DNA of 64,000 nucleotides. Source: Chloranthus sessilifolius (taxonomy: Eukaryota > Streptophyta > Magnoliopsida > Chloranthales > Chloranthaceae). The stretch's first letter is position 1, and the number at the start of each line of letters is the position of its first letter. The stretch spans positions 146,959,725 through 147,023,724 of the forward strand of contig CM037588.1 of NCBI GenBank assembly GCA_021018995.1. The letters run 5' to 3'. A program made the translations under genes and the position numbers. Below, piece after piece: positions 1 to 9,924 of the stretch. The notes under the pieces are model-generated. The model saw only the letters and a list, made by a program, of their open reading frames with translations, was not told where the DNA came from and did no database searches.

Positions 1-1237
1 TTGCAATTTGATTTCTCTAAGGAGCATAAGCATTTTTCTTTTAGTTGTAACTGTGCGCAAGTTGTTCTATCTGAACTAGACATTAACTATATCTCCTAGC
101 ATGATTATTGTACTATGAGTTGGTTGGAAAGACCCAATCATCTTCAGGAAAAGTCGAAAATGCATATGAGGAGTTGTTCTTCTGATTTCTTAATCCATTC
201 GGAAATTGCATGATCTTATAAACCACATTTTGGATTTCAGAGTTTGAACCACATTAATGCGAACCTCGTTGAGTCATGGATCTGAATCAATTATCCATAA
301 TTTGAATGTTAGGTGGAATATTAGAGGTCATTTTTTGCTTTATAGTTCACAGGCATTTATACATTTGACTTTTTGTTGATCTAGATTCCGCCAACAAGAG
401 TCAAATCTCCGAAGCTAGGCTGCCATAAAAGCTTATCAGGGACAGACGCAGATTGGAATGGAAGCAGCAGGCGCATCTATCGAATGGCTCGGCTAAACCT
501 TGATGAAAGGGCCTCAGAAAACGGCCTTGTAAGAGTTCTTTTATCCGACATCTATGTACAAAATGTATGATTTTGGCTCATGGATCTGCACTTTTCATTA
601 AATTACAAGAGCCAATGGTTGGAATCTTAATGTTTAATGCCATTGTTTGAAATTGTGTTCATCCAATGGTTGAAATCTTCTAATCATCTTGAGTTTTGGA
701 ATATGTTCAGATAAATGATGGACGAGAAGCTGTGCATTACCAATAAACAATGTTAAGTTCTACTAGGTTTGTTACTTTTGTTGGCATATGGGTGTGTACA
801 TAGTTATATATTGGTGTGTCATAGAGTGGACATGCTGGTCTTTTGTCTTTCATATATTTGATATGAATATAAATACTCTCTCCCTCCCACCTCTTTAAAA
901 CTAGCATCTTCATCTACGTAATCTAACCCCTAAACCAAACTAGTGCTGATTATTTTTTGGTACCAGAACAAGGATACCTTGATCTATCGTGCAACACCAT
1001 TTGTTGACATCGGGTGATCAATTACTAGGATCAATTAGGTAAAAAAATTAACCTCAAATATCAAAATTTTAAAATGTTTTGATCAGATACTTATGTTGAT
1101 TAATTTTAATGACAAGACTTGAAGCTTTTGAGCAAGTTTTAATGTTGTTTTGAATCAATTTTTAAAATTTCTATGTTCACGTTTTTTCTAAGCATCAGAT
1201 TTGTGTGGAGCTACAAACCAGGGTGTAATTGAAAATT
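1..1237. other. Unassigned DNA left of the phosphatase fragment
   Basis: I recognise no gene here. An open stretch near 385-570 on the plus strand, with residues such as RRIYRMARLNLDERASENG, reads like protein but I could not place it in a family. The rest is AT-rich and looks intronic or intergenic. If the CACTA element ending at 4512 extends this far left, this is part of its captured cargo. Confidence 0.3.
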
Positions 1238-1511
1238 TTCTTTGTCGCTCTTGAAGATAATGCATTGAGTGGAAAAACAACATACGTTCATTGTAAAGCT
1301 GGACGAGGATGCAACACAACCATTTTCCTTTGTTACCTGGTCTGTGACACAAGAAACCTTTTATACAAGTAATGTTAAGAATCAATAAAATCATGCTTGT
1401 GATTAAGCTCTCTTGTTACAGGTGTGACATAAGGGGATGACTCCTAAAGAAGCATATGAGCACGTATGATTGAGCAGGCCTAGAGTGCTTTTAGCTGCTA
1501 CCCAGTGGCAG
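1238..1511 (+). pseudogene. PTPMT1-like dual-specificity phosphatase fragment
   Basis: Two exon-like pieces of a plant PTPMT1-type phosphatase (mitochondrial phosphatidylglycerophosphate phosphatase family). The first (1238-1348) reads GKTTYVHCKAGRGCNTT then FLCYLV, matching the P-loop HCxxGxxR region. The second (about 1430-1511) reads MTPKEAYEHV, a stop, then RPRVLLAATQWQ, the conserved block just downstream, and ends at a GT splice-donor position. An intron of about 80 bases separates the pieces, so this is a genomic and not a retroprocessed copy. The arginine that completes the CX5R catalytic loop is Cys here, and an in-frame TGA at 1467-1469 replaces an expected Arg. The upstream and downstream parts of the gene are missing. 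It is a dead fragment. Confidence 0.75.
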
Positions 1512-2082
1512 GTAGCTATGATTTTGCTTTTATTTTCAGTTGTGTTTATCTTTTACAAATGGTTAATGCTCTTTAAATTTTTTAGAAATTCTCCATAACC
1601 AAAACCTTGGTTCCATATTTCGCCATGCATAGTTATGCATATGGACGTATATGGGTGCGTGCCTGTCTACATCAGATGATTCATCTAATTAGACTTAATG
1701 AATCACACCCAGCTGATTCTTTTAACTTAGATACATCTTTCTATGGATCCATGTCAAATTAAACGTCATATGGGCTTTGAATTGGCAATTAATCTTTAAA
1801 TCATTTTCTTGTGTTAGATACTACCATTGACCCCATTGTTAGACACTACCAATTAATCTTAGACCATTTTCCTGGTGATTCGAAAATGTAGGCATTAGAA
1901 AGAAGGAAAAAAGTAGACTTGTTTGAGGAATTTAGTAATGCACAAACAGAGCATCTAGTTCAATGGGCGGCTTTGCTCAATCCTGATCTCTATAGCTAAT
2001 TCAGTTGGGATGGGAATTTTTCTTTTGTGTAGAAACAGGAACTTACAATGAAATGGAATAAAATAGAATAAAAGTATAAGCA
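1512..2082. other. AT-rich DNA without recognised features
   Basis: Nothing I can support as a gene, RNA or repeat. It separates the phosphatase fragment from the first RPS23 scrap. Confidence 0.3.
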
Positions 2083-2142
2083 GAAATTGCTGCATTTGTC
2101 CCCACCGATGGTTGCCTGAACTACATTGAGGAAAATGTCAAA
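2083..2142 (+). pseudogene. RPS23 (uS12) middle fragment
   Basis: About 20 codons reading IAAFVPTDGCLNYIEEN, the most conserved middle block of eukaryotic ribosomal protein S23/uS12 (cytosolic 40S decoding-centre protein; canonical block IAAFVPNDGCLNYIEEN). The match stops abruptly after the following Val-Lys. No other part of the gene is adjacent. The piece that belongs upstream, the N terminus, lies 1.5 kb downstream on the same strand, so the two scraps are in reversed order. Confidence 0.7.
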
Positions 2143-2221
2143 CTCAATGAAGCTTCTTCTTCCTACTTTTGTGAAATCTTCCCATAGATTTTGAATGCAT
2201 TTATATATGTTTCTTCTTATC

Positions 2222-2428
2222 CCATTCTTCATCAGCTCTAATGAGTACCCTATCCCCTTTATTGTGAGCTAAACTCACCCAATCCGTAGCCAAATCTCTG
2301 GCATGCTAGAGGATCATATGAATATGACTCCTAATCTACCTAAAAATATAGTCATTCCTCTCGAACCAGATAGCACAAACAACTGCATAAGCAACAACAT
2401 TTCCACAGGTTGCCTTCAACACTTCCAA
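2222..2428 (-). mobile_element. LINE (L1-type) 3' scrap
   Basis: The minus strand reads a block containing AVVCAIWFERNDYIFR followed after stops by ARDLATDW. This resembles the region after the reverse transcriptase in plant L1 LINEs, where a W(x)ERNxRIF motif is common. Only about 200 bases remain, with internal stops and no poly-A tail visible. The family call rests on this one motif. Confidence 0.45.
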
Positions 2429-3616
2429 ATGTGCATTTGTGCTAATTGTTTGATTTTGTAAATAAACTTTTACTCTGTTTTTTATCTTCCAAATGTGCAT
2501 GTGTGCTATTTTTCTACATATTTATTTTCCTATTAGTATCAAAGTTCAATACATAAGCTGAGGTGGGTGTAGCATTTTTTTCTTTCAACAAATGGTTTAA
2601 GAGCTGTTTTGGAAGATCTATTTAAATGAGTTTTTTATTATATGTGAAATTGAGGAGATGGTTGTTTATATACTGGTTTTGGTAGATTGAATGCTTATTA
2701 CAGCCAATATTTGAGCATCTAAAATATATTATGGGGAATATTTGGTCTAGTGAGTGATTTTACTGTGGCTGTGAGTTCAGGGATGAGGGAATCCTGTCTA
2801 AGTTTGTTTGTATTTAACTTAGCTTTGTATTAAGTAAAAAGATGGAGCACAACTCAGGAAAAACTATAAAGATGGAGCACAACTCGGGAAAAACTATCTT
2901 TGAAAATAGTGTTGTAGATTTATGTACTTCGGATTAATGGGTTGTCACTGTCATCATAAGATTGTCAAGCTTATGAAAGAGCATAACCCTGTTAAAAGCT
3001 GGCTTCTACAGACTTCAAGATCCCTAATAATCTGAAAAAATCAGCTGTTATTAGATTTCAATAGCCAAATGCTATTTATGGAGGATAAACTGATAGTAAG
3101 TATTTGCAAATAAGTTCTTTTCTTCTTCCTTCTTAATTTGTAATCCATTGTGCCTCTTGGAGTCTGGAAACTTATTAGGATGTTGAATGCATTTACGTTC
3201 AGTATTTTTGCACTTTTAACTTGATGTATTTGAAATGCATTCAGGTGAGGTGGTGTTACTTGCTTGTGTCATTTTGGTTGGCCTTTTCGCATTAAGATTT
3301 TGGCATACAGGTAGCTTTTACCATTCATCTAAAGACTCACCATTGGGTAATAGCTCGTTTTGCATGTATATTTGATTTTTATATTGGTGCTTTTTTTCTT
3401 TATAATATATGAAGATAATAAATCTCCTTGGTTTCATTTTTCATTGTGGATCATTTTTTATGTATTCCTTTTCCAATTTTAAATTTCTAATGTGATTATA
3501 TAAAAATTCTTATGCAAGTCGCTCTTATGCACACTTTTTTTTCTTGAACACATACAAATTTTGATTATCATTTTATTATGAAATTTATTGATGTGACTAA
3601 GTTTATTTTTATGACA
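2429..3616. other. AT-rich DNA with a small tandem duplication
   Basis: No gene recognised. A 30-base unit beginning AAAGATGGAGCACAACTC is repeated twice in tandem (2838-2867 and 2868-2897) with one base change. The stretch just before 3617 is T-rich and ends in ACAG, so it reads as the 3' end of an intron. Confidence 0.4.
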
Positions 3617-3745
3617 GGAAAACTCGTGGTATGAGAGTTGGGCGCAAGTTGAAAACACACAAGAAGTGGGTGGACAAATCATAAAAGAAAAGTCATTTCG
3701 ACAACGAGTTGAAAGGTGTTCAATTAAAGGTGTCAAGCAATGAGG
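3617..3745 (+). pseudogene. RPS23 (uS12) N-terminal fragment
   Basis: After a T-rich tract and an ACAG acceptor the sequence reads KTRGMRVGRKLKTHKKWVDKS, a stop, then KKSHFDNELKG. This matches the N terminus of RPS23 ([36 protein letters not shown]). A few codons are lost after KTH, and the Tyr codon after ADKS is TAA. The retained acceptor shows the copy came from genomic DNA and not from mRNA. With the fragment at 2083-2142 it makes two RPS23 scraps on one strand in the wrong order. Confidence 0.75.
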
Positions 3746-4033
3746 CATTAAAATTTCATGTCATTGGGTTTATTGGCAACCCGAGTCATGCTCGAATAGG
3801 GCGCTGTTGAATGTATTTATAGGATGTTATTGAATATATTAATATAATATCTTCGAATATTTTAATGAGATAGTGTTAAATGTATTAAAAAGATGTTGAT
3901 TTTATTTTTGGCTTATTATTTTTTCATTTAGTTGAATGGATTATAAATTTTTTCCCTTGTAGAGTGATATGTGGTTGATATAATATTTGTAACAGGTAAA
4001 ATGACTCTCATTAAAGAAAAAAAAAATGGAAGC

Positions 4034-4059
<26 letters not shown>
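3746..4059. other. AT-rich spacer ending in a poly-A tract
   Basis: No gene seen. A run of A (about 4047-4068) precedes the CACTA subterminal repeats. Confidence 0.35.
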
Positions 4060-4068
<9 letters not shown>

Positions 4069-4512
4069 CAACAGTCCATAACAGTTGTTTTCATATACCA
4101 CTGATTTAGGCCGTGGTTTCGGAATAAAAATAACAACCCTTTTCCCATTAGGAACAACGGCTCAATATTGTTGTTATTTTGCAACAGTCATAAACAACGG
4201 TCCATAACCGTTGTTTATTAGAGGAAATTAACAACGGTTCGTCACCGTTGTTTACATATACCACTGATTTAGACCATGGTTTTGGAAGAAAAATAACAAC
4301 TTTTTTTTTCCGTTAAAACAACGGCTTAAAAACGTTGTTATTTTGCAACGGCCTTGGACCGTTGTTTATCTGGTAAATAAACAACGGTTTTTGACCGTTG
4401 TTTATAAAAACCACTGCTCTATAAACAACGGCCCTTGCAACAGCTCAAAACCGTTGCTTATGACATTTACAACGGTTTTGGGCCGTTGTGTTTTGTCGAT
4501 TTTCACGTAGTG
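4060..4512. repeat. CACTA subterminal repeat block and terminus
   Basis: About a dozen short inverted and direct copies of the word AACAACGGT / ACCGTTGTT, spaced by 20-40 bases, run up to the terminal TTTTCACGTAGTG. Such blocks are the binding sites for the accessory transposase in the En/Spm family. Confidence 0.65.
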
Positions 4513-4782
4513 TTCTTTTATTAAAAAACATCTACGCCGACAGCTGTAATATCGGCCGTCGGCGTAGGTGAGGAAATAAATTTTAAAAAATAAAAATATC
4601 CTACGCCAACGGCTAGATCACGAAATAAATTTAAAAAATAAAAATATCCTACACCAACGGATATAGACGTCGGTGTAGCTCTTCACTGACGAGATTATCG
4701 CCGATGATACTCTTTGTCGACGGGTAGTGTACTTTACGCTGACGGCTGGCAGCCGTAGGCATAGCTACCTTTTTTTGTAGTG
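4513..4782. mobile_element. Older CACTA right end of a different family
   Basis: The DNA carries repeats of CCTACGCCGACGG / CCGTCGGCGTAGG and ends at 4782 in TTTTTTTGTAGTG, again a reversed CACTA terminus. The repeat word differs from the neighbouring element, so this is a separate family. The element that ends at 4512 appears to have inserted into it. The left part is not in the window. Confidence 0.5.
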
Positions 4783-4816
4783 AGAATTTAACCATCAAAT
4801 AATAAATACATACTAA

Positions 4817-5012
4817 CCTCAAGGGCTTTGGCGTGATGGTCAGGTACCCGCATAAGGGAGCAGGAGAGCTGGGTTTAAATCCCTGCCTTGAGGCCACCTT
4901 AGGGATTTTATCCTGTGCTGACCCGACACTTGCTAACTTGGGGTGCACACGTGCCCCTGGGATTAGTCGGGTGCTCTAAGAGCCCTGGACACCCAGGTTA
5001 TTAAAAAAAAAA
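4817..5012 (+). mobile_element. tRNA-derived SINE, Au-like
   Basis: The 5' part has Pol III box-like words (TGGCGTGATGGTCAGG as box A, GGGTTTAAATCCC as box B). The body contains GGGATTAGTCGGGTGC and CCTGGACACCCAGGTTAT, resembling the 3' body of plant Au SINEs, and it ends in a run of A. No clear target duplication was found, so the boundaries are approximate. Confidence 0.6.
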
Positions 5013-5074
5013 AATGAAATGCATGAAGTGCACATTTAAAGGATGATTTAGTCAAAATAAATATCACTTGGAGC

Positions 5075-5672
5075 TAGGGGTGGGAATGGGCCAGGCCAGG
5101 CTCAGGCTGGGCCTAAAACGACTCCATTTTTAATCAGGCCCAAAAGGTTGTCATAAATTTGACCCATTTCAAGCCAAAGCTTGGCCCTTTTGTAGCCTGG
5201 GCTGTAGAGCAGAGCATTTTATATGAATTCTGTTCGCCGTTACTACTTATTGATATATTTGCGTGGACTAACAAGATTTGGTCAGTGATTTGCAGTCGTC
5301 AACCTATTACCCGACCTGCCTGTCCCCATTTTTTAATCGGATCAGGCACATAAACTTAACCCATCAGGTAGGCTTGGGTCGAGTCGGGCTGACCTAATAT
5401 TTTATATATATAATATAAGGGGACTAGGGGAGGTTTAAGAGATTTTGAACACGGTCAGGTAGAATCGGGTTGGGTTGACCCAATATTTGATGTATAAAAT
5501 ATTAGGGGATTTTAAACAGGGTAAGGCTGGGCCCGTCAATTTTTCAGGTTAGTTATATAGCCTTGACCCATCAGATCAGGCCGTGGTGCACCTTCAGGTC
5601 GAGTCGGATATATACCCATGACTCCTTTGGGCAGCCAAAATTTTGGCCTGACCCGATCCATTGACAGCCCTA
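5075..5672. mobile_element. Non-autonomous hAT-like element (GGGCCGGG-type)
   Basis: It begins TAGGGGTGGGAATGGGCC and ends with the reverse complement of TAGGGCTGTCAATGG, an imperfect terminal inverted repeat of the kind found on plant hAT elements. The interior is rich in degenerate GGGTCGGGTTGGG / TGACCCAA words. I could not find a convincing 8-bp target duplication. No transposase is encoded. Confidence 0.45.
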
Positions 5673-5756
5673 AACAAGATATAACAGAATCAAGAATGTA
5701 TATAAGAGGATGTTTAGGGGTGGTCCCATTAAAAGAAAATAAAATCAAAGAATGTT

Positions 5757-5965
5757 GTTTGAGATGGTTTGAAAATGCCCATCAAAGATCTTAAATAGCC
5801 TCTTTACGAGTGATTGATACCAACAACGAGTTGGTCGTAGTGAGAGCATAAAGAATTGTGGAGTCACAACGGGTTTAGGCTTAAACAAGATCGAATGGAG
5901 AAATAGGACTCCCAAAGCTAACCCAAATAGATGGGATAAGGGATAGATGATGATGATAAAGTGGT
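5757..5965 (+). mobile_element. RTE-type LINE 3' end
   Basis: The last codons before the tail read WRNRTPKANPNRWDK, resembling the C terminus of plant RTE LINE reverse transcriptase, followed by GATGATGATGAT as the usual short-repeat tail (about 5946-5957). Upstream the frame holds stops. Only the last 200 bases of the element are here. Confidence 0.5.
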
Positions 5966-6190
5966 AATTTATGGCTGGTGTTACTATCACACCACTTTAT
6001 GTTACAACCACCTCACTTAAGCAAAGAAAAAATCGTTGACTGCTTAAAATCAGACGATTGAGATAGTTTTTTGTCCCAAACCTCCACACAATAGATCTTG
6101 AGATCACTCCTATTAGATGATCAGATGTTGATCCAACATGGCACACATCCCAAAAATGAGCGTGAACTGCGTACGTGAGTTGCATGACCC
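5966..6190. repeat. Degenerate copy of a dispersed foldback repeat
   Basis: Contains words such as GATCTTGAGATCA, ATCAGATG and CACACATCCCA that recur at 8440-9430 and 24890-25205. It is one of several diverged members of the same palindromic repeat family. Confidence 0.35.
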
Positions 6191-7020
6191 TTGAAAGCTC
6201 TTACATTTCTCTCTCCACACACCTCATGCAATGGCTTGCAGAGATAAGCTCCAAAGAAGACTTGTCAAAATGGAACATCACATAGAAATTACCCCAGGAA
6301 CAAGTATGGGACCAACAAATACCAAAGAGATCTAGAAAGCTAGACCAGTTCTAGTATGTCCTTGAAAATTTGTAACCGATAAGAATATGGTCCATCACCT
6401 CTAACCCTAAATAAAGGAACAACAATTAGGAATAGCCCTACCTAAGTTAAAGGTGAATTGTGGGAAGTTTTAGAACCTTATCAAAAGAATCTTAAAATTT
6501 TAAAATGCTAAACAGGGTCGTTAGTAGTTACTAACAAATCTAGCTATAGCTTCTCTTATTCTCCTATTAATCTCTTTTGCAATCTCTCGAGGCAATGGCA
6601 TATTTCTACAGACTTATTTCCTATATTGAGACTAAGTTTAATCTGCTTAGTAGGGAAGACAAAAATTCTGGATATATAATGCTTGATATTCCACTTCAAG
6701 ACCTCCATTCTGCATGTACACAACTCTGATTTCAAACATTTTGGCCTGCAACTTATGCAAATCAGCTGAAAATACACATAAACCAACCGGCTCCTAAAAA
6801 ACTCTTCACTTACAAACTTTGTTTTCTTAGTTATGTTTTCAAATCTGCCCCAGCAAATAGCACTTTATCCACTGTTAAAAAGTCTTTAGTTACAATTAAA
6901 AACAACTGAAACCCTACAAATCTAGAAAAGTAATACAAAATCAAACACTCTGAAAGGGAAAAGTTCCAAAACCAATTTTGAACTAGAAAAACTACAGGAA
7001 TACAATATAATATCAAGAAA
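6191..7020. other. No recognised feature
   Basis: AT-rich DNA, mostly broken frames. The part next to 7020 is probably intron belonging to the ecdysoneless-like fragment on the minus strand. Confidence 0.3.
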
Positions 7021-7076
7021 TTAATATTCTTCTTCAATTGATAATATAAATGATAATAGAATATGTAAACCAAACC

Positions 7077-7414
7077 TGTTATAAGGAACCTCAGCTCCTT
7101 CAAAACTAGAAACCTTATCGACAAATTCTTGCATAGATCTTGCTCTATCACCAAGATCGAAATCATCTAATTGCATGTTAGAAGCGTCATCGCTGCCCTG
7201 AGGTTCTTGAAACTTTAGGTTCTTCCAATGTTTTGATTCATAAATTTCCATCTCTTTCTGCCGCTCTAGAATGACTGAGTTTAACTCATCCTCTCCAGCA
7301 TAGAGCCAGGCATCATCATCTGAAGGAGGAAGGTCAAGATCACTGAAGTCATTGACTAAATGGGGCAAAGCAAGAATCTCATCAATGCGTCTCAGTGGAG
7401 CATTCATAATATCA
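7077..7414 (-). pseudogene. Ecdysoneless (ECD/SGT1) homologue, single exon fragment
   Basis: One exon, on the minus strand, with acceptor (TTGCAG before 7414) and donor (AG before GTTTGG near 7077) positions at its edges. Recognisable blocks are RIDEILALP, PPSDDDAWLYAGEDELN, ERQKEMEIYE, DDFDLGDRARSMQEFVDKVSSFEGAEVP. These match my recollection of the C-terminal acidic region of plant ecdysoneless homologues (cell-cycle and mRNA-splicing linked proteins). The Met near 7405 is internal to the exon and not the gene start. No other exon of the gene is near. The upstream 7418-7597 is C/T-rich like a 5'UTR exon, perhaps from another gene. The frame is open, so the piece may be young, but it is only a fragment. 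Confidence 0.6.
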
Positions 7415-7764
7415 CTGCAATATAGAATACACCTAGGGTTTTGATGAGGGAGATGGAGGCTAGGGTTTCGAAGAGGGAGATGGAGGAAAAGGGGAGATCT
7501 TGTATTTCAAGCAACTAGAAGAGAAATTTCGTAGCTCACCAGAGAAGAGGCTAGGGTTCGTAGAGAGAGAGAAAGAGGAGAGGGAGGCTAGGGTTCCCAC
7601 TACGTGAAAATGAGGAAAAAACTACATTAGTGGGGCGGGATAAACGACGGCCGTAATCAGTCGGTAAAATCTTGACGGTTTAGGTCTGTCGTTTAAATTA
7701 AAACAGCAGTGGTAAATAAATCAACTGCTTAAAGCAGTCGTTTATATACATATCTATGTAAAAG

Positions 7765-7767
<3 letters not shown>

Positions 7768-7812
<45 letters not shown>
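7768..7812. repeat. (TA)n microsatellite
   Basis: Uninterrupted alternating TA for about 45 bases near the left end of the CACTA element. Confidence 0.9.
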
Positions 7813-7816
<4 letters not shown>

Positions 7817-7851
7817 GACTATATTGAAGTTGTTTGTCAGCAACCCAACCC

Positions 7852-8233
7852 AAAAAAAAAAGTGATTTTGTAGGGAATAAATCGGGGTCATATACATGGT
7901 CGGGCTTAGATAGTGGAAGCTTGGTAAAAATTGGGCCAGGTTTGGGTATGGCCATGTGAGGCCAGCTTAATTAAGCCCGACCCTAGCTAGCCATATATAA
8001 TAGGTTTAATAAATACCATCGTACCTTATATATATAGCAAAAGTAAATTTATAAATAACTTTATTTTTAAAAATACGTATATACGTATAAAATAATTTTA
8101 AATGAGTAGAATATCCCACAACCTTGCCCAGCTCGGCCGGCCTTATGTCGGGCTTGGGTTGAGTTTACCTGCCCTATGGCTAGGATCAGGCTAACCTCTT
8201 GGTGGCTCGGGCCGGGCTAGGGTCGAGCCATAG
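7852..8233. repeat. GGGCCGGGC-type degenerate repeat, probable hAT relic
   Basis: Rich in GGTCGGGCTT, AAGCCCGACC, GGGCCGGGCTAGGG words like the element at 5075-5672, but no clear terminal repeat is left. Confidence 0.35.
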
Positions 8234-8377
8234 CCCGACCCATTAACAATCTTACTTTAAATTCATCCATGAAATTTGAGATACTTCACCCACTCTGAAA
8301 CCTGGCCCGACCCATTAACAACCTTACTTTAAATTCGCCCATGAAATTTGAGATACTTCACCCACTCTGAAACTCAT
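8234..8377. repeat. 72-bp tandem duplication
   Basis: A unit beginning CCCGACCCATTAACAA and ending near CACTCTGAAACCTGG occurs at 8234-8305 and again at 8306-8377 with only a few changes. Confidence 0.85.
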
Positions 8378-8439
8378 TAATTACATGCTTTGAATTTGAC
8401 AATCAAGATGATTTTTCGTCAAATTTTTTTTCACAATAA

Positions 8440-9430
8440 ATTTTTATATCATGAGCATACGATCTGACGGTTCGTTTTTTTTTATTTCACGTAGCACATA
8501 TCCTAAAAAATTGACCTTAAAATCAGGTTTGGGCGTAATGACTGTCAGTTCGTATTTTTTCACCCTTTCTGGGATATGTGCCTTGCGATCTCAAACACGG
8601 ACGGTTGGATGGCATGCTCATGATATCAAGATCCATCTTGAAAAAGATTGGGACGATAAATGATCTACATCATCTAATTAAATGCAGTCAATGCATTTCA
8701 GCGTGGGTGCTCACAAAGATTTGATGCATGGATTGTATTCATTAAAAAATGGGTACTTTTAATAGAACCCAACATCATTGATTGCTTTAAATAAGAGGAT
8801 GGAGATCCTGTTTCACTCCAACTTTGCACATAAGAAATCTTGATGCCATGAGCATACTGTCATACGTCAGTTTTCAATTCCACATGTCACATATCCCAAA
8901 AAGTGGCCCTAAAATCGCATGACACAAATCATGCACGAAAGTGACTTTAGGACCACGTTTTCAAGATCTGTGGCATTTGGAATAAAAAACAGACCGCCTG
9001 ATGGTATGTTCATTGATTGGAATCCCATGAGTGGAAGATTGGAGCGAAGACGATCTTCATCTTCTGATTTAAAGCAATCATTGATTATGGGTCTAGGTGC
9101 CCAACAAGAGTTGTAAGTGTCATTAAAAGTACCTAATTAAACTTAAGAGTACCTTTAAGTCCACCCATCAAATCATTGAGTTCACCCACATTTAAACACA
9201 TTGACTTGGTAGAATCAGATGATGGAGATCATTAATCCGTCCAATCTTTCACACGATGGATCTTGAGATCATGGGCCTACCATCAGACGGTTAGTATTTA
9301 ATTTCTCGCGGCACACATCTCAGAAAAATGACCTTAACATCATGTGCATGCTCAAAATTAATTTTAAAGTCAGTTTTTTGGGTGCGTACACATTAAATAA
9401 AAAACCAACTATCTGATGGTACGATCATGT
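8440..9430. repeat. Cluster of foldback (palindromic) repeats
   Basis: Three diverged copies. The clearest (about 8445-8640) begins ATATCATGAGCATACG and ends CATGCTCATGATATCAAG, so its arms are inverted copies. Words such as CACATATCCCA, GACGGTT and TGGAAGATTGG recur in the copies near 8840-9100 and 9180-9430. Structure and lack of coding suggest a MITE-like family, but I cannot assign a superfamily. Confidence 0.5.
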
Positions 9431-9672
9431 TCTCAAGAAATTTCGGCAAGAAATTTCAGTAATTTCGATAATTTTCGTTGAATTTCGGTAAATTTTTGGG
9501 TAAATTTCGGTAAATGCACCCCGAAGTCCACAATGTAATTTTAGAAGATACAACCCTAAAGAGTTTAATTGCAACCGCCTCCTAACTTGAGAGGTGTTTT
9601 TAAAAGGCTGAAACCCATCGACATTTCGACCGGACGAGAGGATTTCTTTGAGACTTACGAACTTAGAGATTT

Positions 9673-9924
9673 GAGAAACACCAAACCCTAAACCCATCGA
9701 GCCCCACTTCGCCGCCGTCGTCCCGTCCATTGATTCCAACAAACACACAAGTAGAAATAAAATCCCTAATCATCACCTTTATCTTTTTCTTCTTGACTGA
9801 GAAACCCAAACCCTAAACCCATCAGGCCCCACATTGATTCCGGCGACCCGTCCATTGATTCTAACGAACACACAAGTAGAATCCCTAATCATCACCTTTA
9901 TCTTTTTCTTATTGATCTTGTTGT
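9673..9924. repeat. 126-bp tandem duplication, UTR-like
   Basis: GAGAAAC(A/C)CCAAACCCTAAACCCATC begins two copies, at 9673 and 9799, each continuing through TCCATTGATTC and AATCCCTAATCATCACC. The content, with CCAAACCCTAAACCC, looks like a plant 5'UTR or first exon of a captured gene; no protein match is recognised. Confidence 0.7.

Larger units (their letters stand above)
1..4512. mobile_element. CACTA (En/Spm) element, right part, carrying host-gene scraps
   Basis: The right terminus is seen directly: the DNA ends at 4512 with TTTTCACGTAGTG, the reverse complement of a CACTACGTGAAAA end. The 450 bases before it are packed with short repeats of the type AACAACGGTT / ACCGTTGTTT in both orientations, the subterminal repeats expected of CACTA transposons, where the family's transposase binds. 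The left end lies outside the window, so length and target duplication cannot be read. Fragments of two unrelated host genes (PTPMT1-like phosphatase and RPS23) lie upstream in the same block, with splice-site edges. This fits gene-fragment capture by a non-autonomous CACTA element. That the fragments lie inside this element is inference. Confidence 0.5.

Noticed and set aside
385-570. Another exon of the PTPMT1-like gene
   Set aside because: The residues do not match any part of PTPMT1 that I know; left unassigned.
6831-7166. 111-codon hydrophobic minus-strand frame
   Set aside because: Overlaps the ecdysoneless-like exon and its intron in another frame; a shadow.
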